DNA of 64,000 nucleotides from Nematostella vectensis. Taxonomy: Eukaryota; Cnidaria; Anthozoa; Actiniaria; Edwardsiidae. Shown piece after piece: positions 48,001-58,100 of the stretch (within the stretch, counting starts at the first letter, position 1; each line of letters opens with the position of its first letter). The notes beneath the pieces are model-generated. The model saw only the letters and a list, made by a program, of their open reading frames with translations, had not been told where the DNA came from and ran no database searches. The stretch is from contig NC_064035.1 of the NCBI RefSeq assembly GCF_932526225.1, positions 17,225,969 to 17,289,968 of the forward strand, read 5' to 3'. The translations under genes were made by a program, and so were the position numbers.

Positions 48001-51000
48001 ATAAAAAATAAACAAAAAGTGAAATATTTTCTTTTCGGCCTCCTAGTAGACATTTTTTTATTCAGCTGTCGTCGAATACGAGCCATCCAAATGTCTGTAG
48101 GTTAATCGACAGCTGTTGTTTTCACGTGACAGCTTACACTTCTTTAGGGGCTTTTATTAGAACGACGCGCGCTACCGTGGCCACTACAATGCTTTTCAAG
48201 CATGTTAGCGATCATCATACGAAAGTCACGAGAGATTGAAACGAGCCTCTTTTTCGCCTCATTTTTATTTTCACAGCTTCTGTCGTAGAGCTTTGAAGTT
48301 CACGTCAATCAGATAGTACTCATCACGCATCCTCATTGTTTTTAATTGCTTTACTTTACAAAACTGTCAAGGTAGCCACGTGAGCGCGCGTCTCACTGTA
48401 TACATTTTAGGCTCTACCATCGCTAATTTACTGGAAAACGTTTGTACAATCATACCAAATAGTTGCATATCATTCTTAGCAGGACTGTTTAACTAAATAA
48501 ATACAACCTCCTTTACATCTTGCTTTTTCTAACGCAAGTTTTATCTTTTTTTTTATGGTGCGTTCGCCCTTTCGTAGTCCTGTCTGAAGTTACATGGAGC
48601 TCGGCAGCTTTTGGGTTCGCGGTAGGTTGTAGGGGGAGGAGGGAGGGGTTGGTGGGGAAGATAACGGATGGTCATGGAAGGTAACGGATGGACATGGAAG
48701 GTAAGGGATGGACATGGAAGGTAACAGATGGACATGGAAGGTAACGGATGGCCATGGAAGGTAACGGATGGACATGGAAAGTAACGGATGGACATGGAAG
48801 GTAGCGGATGGACATGGAAGGTAACGGATGGTCATGGGAGGTAACCAATGGACATGGAAAGTAACGGATGGACACGAAAGGTAACGGATGGACATGGAAG
48901 GTAACGGATGGACATGGAAGGTAACAGATGGACATGGAAGGCAACGGATGGTCATGGAAGGTAACGGTAGTCATGGAAGGTAACAGATGGACATGGAAGG
49001 TAACGGATGGACATGGAAGGTAACGGATGGACATGGAAGGTAACGGATGGACATGGAAGGTAACAGATGGACATGGAAGGCAACGGATGGTCATGGAAGG
49101 TAACGGTAGTCATGGAAGGTAACAGATGGACATTGAAGGTAACGGATGGACATGGAAGGTAACGGATGGACATGGAAGGTAACGGATGGTCATGGAAGAT
49201 AAAGTATGGCCATGGAAAGTAACGGATGGACATGGAAGGTAACGGATGGTCATGGGAGGTAACGGATGGACATGGAAAGAAACGGATTGACATGGAAGGT
49301 AACGAATGGACATGGAAGGTAATGGATGGACACGAAAGTCAAGGGATGGACATGGAAAGTAACGGATGGTCATGGAAGGTAACGGATGGACATGGAAGTT
49401 CAAGGCTGCATCAGTACCATCTTGTCGATGACGATAATGCCACCGACGATGTTGACGGATATGGAACTTTTTACTTGTTTTAACTTTCTCTTAAGTTGAA
49501 AAGAGTGGATTATATACATAAGGCAATAACGGCGAGCTTTTTGGAGTTTGTTTTGTACACCAACAACGATAAAAACTGTGATTGAAAATAATCAAAACCA
49601 GCGCACGCTTGCTTCTAATGACGCTATTCTCCTAAACCAGTGCCCGCGTGAAAATATAGAAACCTGAATTTTTTTTTTGCTTCAAAACGTTTTCTGTATA
49701 TTATCCGTTCGGTTCTCAGAAAAGATTGAATTGTGTGGAACCTTCACACTACATTACACTTGTGTTTCTTACCCATTATACTACTTCATGATCTACATGG
49801 TGCTTACCTGTGTTCCTTCTACTTCAGTTTCAAGTCTTGCTGGACTGTCTCTCCTCTATTGTTGTCCTGTGGAGGTTTTATGGGATTGAAGGGCGCAAAT
49901 ACTCCTACCAAAGAGAAAGAAGGTGATTAATACATAGTGCAAGCTATACTCAAACAACTCAACAGATGATAAGAATAACAACAGATATTTGCTGCTTCGC
50001 CGTCGACGTTCAAAATAGATGCAACTATAAAAAGATTATTGTCCTAGAGGGAAATTTGGTAGTTGTCAAAATTGCCTTTCTCGTACCGTTTCTATCTCTA
50101 GGGCATGTTTAGGGATCGGCATTTCCTTCGTCGTGTCGTCCATAGTCATATCAGCTAAGGCGATTCACACGCTGGTCATCAACGAAGAACCCAAACGAGT
50201 AAGTAAGGGTCCACCCGAAGCCAACATCCGAAACTGGGACCCGGAGAATATGACGTCACACCATATAAGTAATCGTTCAGCGGAAGTGAGGGCTGGGTAC
50301 GAAAATGATTGGGGCTGATTGGTTTAAATCGGAGAAGGGGGATGGGGTGTTTAAAACTAGATATACAAAGGGGGTACCTGAATGAAATACCGATTTGATT
50401 GTTATACAACACCTTCCCGACAGTCCTGAAAAACGCAAGACTAGTTCCAGTACCCCGCGGTTAAACCAGCCTTTTTGTTTTAAAATATTGGCTTTTTACC
50501 GGCGAACTGTCATATTTCGACGAATGCTAAGAAAACTAGACCAAACCTAAGGCTATAATTTTCTTTATGACTCCCTTATTATCAAACAAATCTGTTATCT
50601 TTTGTACAGTATGGTTTTAATGCTGTACAGTTAGTCAAAACAGCGACTGAAGTCAGCCTTTCGTACCTTTACTCGGACGAGTCAACACTACGATTGTGTT
50701 TGTTTTCGCCAGAACACGCGCATGCGCATACGCTATTCAGCTCTGTTCACCTTTCTCTGCTTTGACAATGAGCGGTCGGTCTATGAAAGAGAACTTTATC
50801 TGAAATATTCAAAGCTTTTCAGAACCCTCCGAAATTTCACGAACAAGTATTTTTTTTTTTATCCTTGACAGAGCATGAACCTCCTTTTTGTATCTGGGAC
50901 CAGCGTGTTTCTGCTGTTCTCCATGGCATACATCAAGTACTTAGTAGCATACAAGACAGACAGTAGAGCTCTCAGGATCGATGGTAAGGGATGTGTATGA

Positions 51001-52732
51001 TACCCGAGAAAACACGCAAGCGAGCAAAAGCGATGTGACGTGTGACGATACCCGAGAAAACATGCAAGCGAGCAAAAGAGATGTGACGTGTGAGAGAGAA
51101 ACAGGACGCTATGATAGTCATGCAAGCATTTGAGATTTTCTTTTTTTGTGTGTGACCAGTCTATTGGTACTGGAAGCAAATGAAAACAATCGTATTATCA
51201 TAGTAAAATTGCGCGTTTAGGCCCGTAAGTTACGGTAGATACGGTAAATACATACTGTATTCAAAAAGCCGCGTTTCCAATGAGCCGCGAAGAATCCCCC
51301 CATCACCCCAACCCCCAAGTCTATGGGTCTGATGCTGGCTGCTTTCATCCTTGACTCCAGCGTTCAACACTTCTGCTGGCGGTGTGATGGCATTTGCGGT
51401 GACCCTTACCTCTATCCTCTACGAGCACTCCAACAAAATCTGGTTCCTGGATGCCACAGTGGCTCTTGGTATTTCCCTAGTCTTCTTCCTCTACGGAGTC
51501 AGGTAGGAATTAACCGGACCGTCAGCAACATTTGCTGCAATGGTTGAATAAGCGAATACTCAAATGCCGTGGTAATGTGGTGTTTCGGCCATTCTGCATT
51601 AAAACAATTATATCTTGAACCTTCTGGTGATGAACCGATTAATACTTTTAAAGGACTAAGTCTTACTCCCTAAGTCAGCTTTCTTTATATTGATGCACGC
51701 AAACCGTAGACAGGGCCGTAGCAGGGGGTGGGGCACTGGGGGCACGTGCCCCCCCCCCCCCAATATTTAAAAAAAAAAATTATAAGGAAATGACCAGTAG
51801 GGGCGTGGCTGTTCTCCCCATTATTTTCTAAATGTTTCTGTATCGTGCCCCCCCCCCCCCAAAAAAAAGAAAATAAATAAAAATAAAAATCCGAGGCCTG
51901 CTACGGCTATGGTAGATACCTGTTTACCAACGTTATTTGGTCAAGTAAGTTTACAAGTTGCTATGATATATCAGCTTTGGTCGTCGTTAAACATTCTGCA
52001 AATATTGTACTGTGTGTGCGTGGGAAGATATGCGACGAGCGCTACCGTGGTCGCAATGACAAAGTTATCCAATCATCAAGCACGGATCAAGATGATTGAC
52101 ATTTCATAAACAGGAGAATTTCGTCGTTTTTATATGGGCATGATTGAAGCTTTTCTTTGCGAGGATGGGTACTGGCTTGTCAAATTCCAGGCAAGCAGAT
52201 GATATCACGCTTCTCGCATCCTTATTGGCTCACTATGGGCAATAGGGGACTTGCGCTAAGAGATCACGTGACGTTTGTGGGTGGCAATGCGCCCGTCACA
52301 TCCGAGAACGAAGAAAATTTTTTTTTAAAATGAAACCAAACCCTTTTTTAAAAAAAAAATTCTGGCTTTTTTCGTAAGAGCTGAATGAGTTGCTTTTGGT
52401 TGCTGTTATTTTGCCGCTAAAAGACTGAGCGCGCGCTAGTTTGCCACCCAAACAGTCACGTGATTTCTTACCGCAAGTCCCCTATTGTCAAGATGGCCAT
52501 AGTAACGCGCCGTAATGTTATTTTACTCTGTTGCACTGACTAGCATCCGTACCCAGGCAATTAGAGACCTCTATTAGCACCCAGCATGGAAATCGTTAAT
52601 AACTCGGAAGAGGTCAAATGCACCTCTGGTCACGCCCCTGTCTGTCGACGTCTCATTTGTTGTACTTCTTTTATTTGCAGAACAATCATCGAGCTACACT
52701 CAGACAAAGGCACTCCAGTCCCGTCAAAATAG
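39092..52732 (+). CDS. TMEM163: TMEM163-like zinc transporter, multi-exon
   Basis: TMEM163 is a six-helix zinc-efflux protein of synaptic, endosomal and plasma membranes. Exons: 39092-39116 (tentative start MEMTICAQ), 42837-42929, 47187-47309 (WRLAAMGLSIASIIINLALG, TM1), 49828-49922 (LLDCLSSIVVLWRF, TM2), 50102-50198 (CLGIGISFVVSSIVISAKAI), 50872-50983 (TSVFLLFSMAYIKYLV), 51361-51502 (FNTSAGGVMAFAVTLTSILY, IWFLDATVALGISLVFFLYG) and 52681-52732 (stop). Phases agree except between the third and fourth listed exons. There a small exon of about 12 residues seems missed, or an alternative acceptor at 49835 is used, which restores frame to about 243 residues. The metal-site Asp before LSS is present; the preceding one cannot be placed. 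The first exon is chosen only by phase and position. Confidence 0.8.
39915..39997. mobile_element. Hairpin MITE with target duplication
   Basis: The arms of about 38 bp (gttccctggtagtagaggc versus the inverse of gcctctgctagcagggaac) fold around a ctgggctgg loop. Flanks share gatctcg, a 7-bp or longer target duplication. It lies in intron 1 of the TMEM163-like gene. Confidence 0.75.
39998..40526. other. Intronic sequence, nothing recognised
   Basis: Short overlapping ORFs on both strands show no family resemblance. Confidence 0.4.
40535..40651. mobile_element. hAT-type MITE, 117 bp
   Basis: The ends tagcctgctagc and gctagcaggcta are perfect inverses. The element is flanked on both sides by the 8-bp direct repeat catctata (40527-40534 and 40652-40659), the size typical of hAT elements. 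The same end sequence caps the hairpins at 41965-42235. Confidence 0.85.
41089..41449 (+). mobile_element. Putative retrozyme or Penelope-derived insert carrying a hammerhead
   Basis: The insert has a ttctataaaa-rich left part, then a unique GC-richer block with the ribozyme. It interrupts the satellite unit: caaaaatattct occurs at 41077-41088 and again at 41450-41461, consistent with a target duplication, although the motif also belongs to the satellite. No reverse transcriptase is present, so it would be non-autonomous. Confidence 0.5.
41307..41363 (+). ncRNA. Hammerhead ribozyme, type I, complete core
   Basis: Stem I pairs CGGC (41307-41310) with GCCG (41360-41363) and CCATG (41315-41319) with CATGG (41353-41357), with a small internal loop between. 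The core CTGACGA (41320-41326) is followed by stem II GTCC/GGAC with a TAATAA loop (41327-41340) and then GAAA (41341-41344). Stem III is minimal: A-U and C-G pairs around an AGCT loop. Self-cleavage would follow C41352 in the GUC triplet. The very short stem III is known from hammerheads in animal Penelope-like elements and retrozymes. Confidence 0.92.
41965..42235. mobile_element. Tandem triplet of hairpin MITEs, unit about 92 bp
   Basis: Each unit has outer arms tagccggctctccgg and ccggagagccggcta, with an inner pair cgggattc and gaatcccg, around a ctctcg(c/t)cacaa loop. The first unit keeps the full tagcctgctagc end. Units are separated by aaagctttctatagcaac, and a matching agctttctatagcaac follows the third. 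They differ by only one or two bases, so amplification is recent. Confidence 0.85.
42236..42830. other. Intronic sequence
   Basis: Nothing firm. A 62-codon ORF at 42453 has a hydrophobic stretch but no splice or family support. Confidence 0.35.
42930..47186. other. Large intron of the TMEM163-like gene
   Basis: No exon is recognised. It holds a G-run at about 45036-45049, a catttacatttacatttac triplet, and a run of about 26 A at 45482-45505 that could be the tail of a SINE-like insert. Minus-strand ATGGCGGC at about 44459-44466 looks like a housekeeping start motif, but no convincing exon follows. Confidence 0.4.
47310..48655. other. Intronic sequence, possible missed microexon
   Basis: The TMEM163-like protein needs about 12 more residues between TM1 and TM2. 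I searched here for a short exon ending near a Phe-Asp codon pair and found none I could support. Confidence 0.4.
48657..49400 (+). repeat. Satellite, 20-bp unit, about 37 copies
   Basis: The unit is gtaacggatggacatggaag, with variants gtcatgg, aacagatgg and gaaagtaacgg. Each junction reads ggaaggtaac, a weak 5' splice-like motif in the sense strand of the host gene. ORFs on the minus strand with LPSMSIRY-type periods are artefacts. Confidence 0.95.
51720..51915. mobile_element. Inverted-repeat element of the ctacggcc family
   Basis: The left end cagggccgtagcagggggtg is the imperfect inverse of the right end gaggcctgctacggctatgg. The interior has ggcacgtgccccc and poly-C/poly-A runs. It lies in a TMEM163-like intron. 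Confidence 0.65.
52240..52487. mobile_element. MITE with about 48-bp inverted ends
   Basis: Perfect outer ends caataggggacttgcg and cgcaagtcccctattg, continuing imperfectly through gatcacgtgacgtttg and its partner. The centre is AT-rich. Intronic. Confidence 0.8.
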
Positions 52733-54496
52733 CTTTAAATCCAGTTCGTAGATAGAGTTGAGTGTAAAAGCGACCTAGGGTCTGACGATGTATATAAAAG
52801 GTCCAATCCGGATAGAAAACCTCGCCCCGGAGTATTGGGTAACTGAAAATGTCGCAGTTGTATTTTCAAACCTTGTATATAGCAGTATAGCGGTATTGCT
52901 AGAAGAAGGGGGATAAAAAAAAAATTGGAATTCTAGCTTTGAAACGAGAAAACAGTTATGGTTATACAAATAAAGCTTTGGAAGGTGTATCTTCATTGTA
53001 TTACTCTAATTATCAAACCACAGAGAACAATTCTTCGGGTCGCTTGGGGACCGTGGACCAAGAATATACGCGCGTTCCTAACATCCCCTCTCTCGTCTCC
53101 CAGGAGAATCCCCTTTCCCCCTCAAAGGAGATATATCTATTTCAAAATATGTTGTCAGTGCAAATGGCATATGCTAATTTTTTCAAATGGTAGTTCTGCA
53201 ATCCAAAATTACAAACGAACTCGTCAAATTTCTACTGAATTTAGAAAAAATGTGGATAATTTATGTGATTATATTACTTGTCATCTTTATTCTTACTAAA
53301 AACTATACCCCTAAGCAGTGATTGGTCAGTCTTAGAACTCCCATTTGCCAATTTTTTCTCGCCATTTGCACTGACAACGTTTATTGAAATAGGTGTATGT
53401 CAATAGTGGATAGCGCAGGGGCAGGTTAAAAGATGACAAGTGGTGATGTGCATCACTTTGAATCTTTATTATAGAAGAATGATTTTAGTTATACAAAGCA
53501 TTATTAACTGTCGACGTATTTTTTTTTTTTTACAAATATTGTATTGTAATGAATCGCCCAATTTTGTGGCGATGGTGATTAACTCCCAAACATTTTAACA
53601 ACTGAATTATGTCAAACGTCATGATTCTACAGATCTTTTTTTTTTACATAAATTCAAAGAAATTATAGAAAAATTAAACTTTTTTTGTTGTACAAAACTA
53701 AATGTATTGACATATGATCTTCCATCAGTTTTTTTTAAACTAAATGCGAATTTGTTGGCTTATACCCCAAGATTACTGACGAAATTCCAATTCGCTCACC
53801 ACTTAATAAATTCGTCTAATTATTTCTACGACAGACTAACAGGCCTATGAAAACCCACATGTCAAGCCACCACCCGGGGAAAAGTCTAGAAAATTAGACA
53901 GTAATTCCAAGCATTTGTGTTATCAACCCGACAAAAGACGAAAACTTTAGGCAGGTGAGCGCATCATTAGCTTTTCGACTACCGGAATCTTTGCGATATC
54001 AGAAATGAAGAATTTGTAGGGCTAACCTTCAGGGATTACCACTCAATGTCTGCATAGCAAAATGCAGAATGAATCTTTAGATAACGAGAGAGGTTTCTCT
54101 TTAGGTATCAAGAGAGGTCTCTAGAAACATCCAATTTTGTGCGGAGGATAATTAGTGATCGCAAAAACGAATAGCTTCTCACATTGACTCTGATAAACTG
54201 GTTATTGCAGAATCATATGGGTGAATGCCAATGCTAGAACCAGGCAGACTGTCTTCGCATGTTACTTTAAGCTTTAAACCGATTAACTTTACGTCAGGAA
54301 TTTACACTCAATATTTACAAAACTTTGTAAAGAGGCTAAGAACATCGCATGCGTTACATCAAAGCGTCAAAACGCAGGAATTTCCCTGCTTCCAGCACGA
54401 ATCACACACTACGTACAGAGGAGAGGTGAGGGCAAACTCAATTCCTTTCTATCAATATCAATCGTGCCGAACACGTATTCATAAAAAAAAAAAGAA

Positions 54497-54672
54497 TTCA
54501 GAGCTAGACATGCCTTGTATCCCCCAATACCCAGACGCAATTCAGAGCTAGACATGCCTTGTATCCCCCAATACCCAGACGCAATTCAGAGCTAGACATG
54601 CCTTGTATCCCCCAATACCCAGACGCAATTCAGAGCTAGACATGCCTTGTATCCCCCAATACCCAGACGCAA
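54497..54672 (+). repeat. Minisatellite, 44-bp unit, four copies
   Basis: The unit begins ttcagagctagacatgcctt and ends cccagacgcaa. The four copies are virtually identical, so expansion is recent. Confidence 0.95.
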
Positions 54673-54716
54673 TCCGGAGCTTGACCTTGCTTTACCTCAA
54701 ACCCTGCCCTACTTAA

Positions 54717-54962
54717 AGCCGCATTGTCACAAGTTTACTTCCGGAGGTCCGACGGAAACCTCAACCGTTAAAAGACAAAAGAATCTATTAAAATCCGAGA
54801 TATTAAACAGGCCATCCGCTCTAAATTATCAATCACATCCTCAAAGAAACTTCCAATAAACACACTGCTTCCAATATTTTGAAATATTTTTCGCGTTTTC
54901 CGTTAAAAATCATCGGAGATTGTTATGTAATCGACCGGAAGTAAACTGGTGACAATGCGGCT
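54717..54962. mobile_element. piggyBac-type MITE with TTAA flanks, 246 bp
   Basis: The ends agccgcattgtcac and gtgacaatgcggct are exact inverses, extending to agtttacttccgg. TTAA is present on both sides (54713-54716 and 54963-54966), the target duplication of piggyBac elements. No transposase is present. Confidence 0.85.
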
Positions 54963-55143
54963 TTAAGAGCTCAACAATGCCTTGCACCAGACCCTGCAGT
55001 GCATGCGTCTGTGGCAAAAGTATCGACTTTCGCGCTACATGCGAGAACAAGTAACTCGCCACCTTCGAATTTCAAGAGAAAATACAAGAAATACCTAGTG
55101 ACTATGATCAGCAATACAAGAAATCTGTAATGGCTATTATCAC

Positions 55144-58100
55144 CTAAGGCGTGGTAAGCGTATACTTCCCTTTCTTGATGAAGCCTAGCATGTCTTTGCC
55201 TTTTACCTCCTTTTTGCCTGATTTTATATCCTTTTCTCTCTGTTTTCTGGCCTTTTCTTCACGCTCGTTTTCAGTCTTAAGGTCTTTGATTTTCTTTTTC
55301 AACTGGCTCCGGTCGTTCTGACAGAGTCCCATAGTCTGAAAAAAAAAACATTGTTCGTATTTGCCGATTTATTCCACTTCTCTTTGTACCATCGCCTTAG
55401 TCCACCCCTCTTTGTACAATCGTCTTAGTCCACCTCTCTTTGTATCATCGTCTTAGTCAACCCCTCTTTGTACCATCGTCTTAGTCTACACCCCTCTGTA
55501 CCATCGTCTTAGTCCACCCCTCTATGAACCATCGTCTTAGTCCACCCCACTTTGTACCAACGTGTTAGTCCACCCCTCTTAGTACCATCGTCTTAGTCCA
55601 CCCCACTTTGTACCAACGTGTTAGTCCACCCCACTTTGTACCAACGTGTTAGTCCACCCCACTTTGTACCATCGCCTTTGTCCACCCCTCTTTGTACAAT
55701 CGCCTTAGCCAAGCCCTCTTTGTTTCATCGTTATAGTTTCCCAGTTAGCACTTTGTTCAAGCACACCCACCCTCTAATCTTCGGCTGACCTCTCATTACG
55801 ATCTCCCTCATCAGCTCCTCCTCCAGTTTGCTCTCTGTTGGCGCCCCCACACCCATCCCCCATTCCCTGGCTGAGGCCCATGTGCATACCTTGAGTTTGG
55901 AGTTGTCCAGGGCGAGAAGCTGCTTTCCATCGATGTTCCTGTTTGCGAAATCCGTCACCAGATGCTCAAACTCCTTACCAATCAACCATAGGCTGACCTG
56001 CAATAAGCAAGATGGTATTCAGCAAATATATATATATGAAAAAAATATTAAAATATTTCACAATTATAGCTAGCTTGGTTATGACAATGACTATACAGAA
56101 AATGTAAAATTAGGATGCGTTTCGTGAAAACCGGGAATGTAGAACCCTGGTTACAAGGAAAAAGCTAGACCTGCCCGAAGTCCTATAAACACCCTACAAT
56201 CACAAGGAGAAAACCGGACATGCTCCAAGTCTTATAAAAACCCTACGATCACAAGGAGAAAGCTAGACCTGCCCCTAGTCTTACAAAAACCCTACAATCA
56301 AAAGGAGAAAGCTAGACCTGCCCCTAGTCTTAGAAAAACCCTACAATCAGAAGGAGAAATCTAGAACTTCTTCCAAGTCTTATAAAAACCCTACAATCAC
56401 AAGGAGAAAGCTAGACCTGCCCCTAGTCTTATAAAAACCCTACAATCACAAGGAGAAAGCTAAACCTGCCCTGCCCAAGCCTACCTGTTGCGTATCCCAA
56501 TCCTGAACAGGCCGGATGGGCCAGCTCCCGGGTGAGTTTGGTGACATGCCTTCTGCAGAGTTCTGGCTTATTGGGCTAAAGCTGAGAAGCTCGACGGGAC
56601 TTTGGGCTGAAATGACAACAACACATCACTAAAAAAAGATGTAGTAGGCTATGGAAGTTAATTCTATTTGGATTGCCAATATGTCGCAGCACCAATCCCA
56701 ATAAATGTTATTGCCTCTCTTTTTTGTGACTTTCACTTCACTATAATTTACAATTTTCCAGCGTAATCCAAATGCAAAATGTGATGGGATTGGTCATAAA
56801 ACGAAGCTGGAAAGTGTCACAAATTTAAAACCTATTTAAAAACTAGTAACGTGACGGCAGCATGAGGAAAGATTTGTCATTTACCTGAATCTTCAAGGCC
56901 CTGGGGCACATCCACCGCCATCTCATTATACGAATGGAGCGGCACTGACTTCATCTGCAGGAGAGGCATTGCAGGAGGAAGAAATGGCGAAGAGCCTCGA
57001 GATGAAGCTTGGGACGAGGCGAGGTCTGAGTCAATCTGGAATCCAAAAGAATAGTTTAAAAAGGGCACCTTAGGACTAATTGAATTGAACTGCCCCAAAA
57101 CCAAACAAAATCGCAAGCTATGCAAGTCATTTCCTATCCATTTCCAACTGCACAATATGAGCTTTTCAAACCCAATATTGTATTTATCAGATAGTTTGAA
57201 GGTCATTTATTAAACCTGAATGGTTATTTTAGCTATTCTGTGTAAAAACAAAAACGCTTGTCAACCGTGCAAGCACCCTTGTCAGTTGAGGGAAATAGAG
57301 ATACAGGACTGTTTGATGCATTACAAGCAATCATCTCAACACACCCGTCTAGCTGCCTCCTCTATCTCATCCAGTGAGTTGGTGGACTCTGAGAATACGT
57401 CTGTGCTCTCTGACATTCTGCACTCCTCCTCTCGGTCCAGGGAAGTCGGCAAGGAAGACACTTTGTTACTTGTCTTGGTCAGCTGTTTCTCCAGTAAGTT
57501 TTCTACTACAACGTTCTGTGACTTGTCTTTAGCCATGGGGAAACTACTTCTTGAATCTATGAAAAAAGATGTGTTCGAAAAGGGGTGCCTTTGAAACTTG
57601 CGATATTCAAACACCAAAAAATAATACCTTTTTAAAACATCATACGAGATTTGTAAATCAAAATGGCCCATGCAGACTGCGCAAGCACCCCCTGCACTGC
57701 TTGTGGAAAGTTGGGCCATTGTGCAAACAGCTCCAACACAATCCTTGGAAACCCAGGGCATTGAGGCCGGGGGAGGGGGAAGAAAAAAGAGAAAGGAGCG
57801 AGAAGATGTCTTCTCCCTCCTTCATCTTCCTCCTTTAATTTTACCAGGTTAAGCATCAATAATCTTACCAGGTTAAGCATCAATAATCTTACCAGGGTAA
57901 GCATCAATAATCTTACCAGGGTAAACATTAATAATCTTACCAGGGTAAACATCAATAATCTTACCTGGGTAAACATCACTAATCTTACGAGGGTAAGCAT
58001 CAATAATTACCAGGGTAAGCATCAATAATCTTACCAGGGTAAGCATCAATAATCTTACCAGGGTAAACATCAGTAATCTTACCAGGGTAAACATCAGTAA

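Larger units (their letters stand above)
52733..55140. other. Convergent intergenic region
   Basis: It lies between the 3' ends of the TMEM163-like and neurabin-like genes. AATAAA at 52969-52974 probably ends the TMEM163-like transcript. The rest is AT-rich apart from a small satellite and a MITE listed separately. Confidence 0.5.

Noticed and set aside
48553-49403. Minus-strand ORFs rich in CPSVTFHVHPLPSM
   Set aside because: Translation of the 20-bp satellite in an intron of a plus-strand gene.
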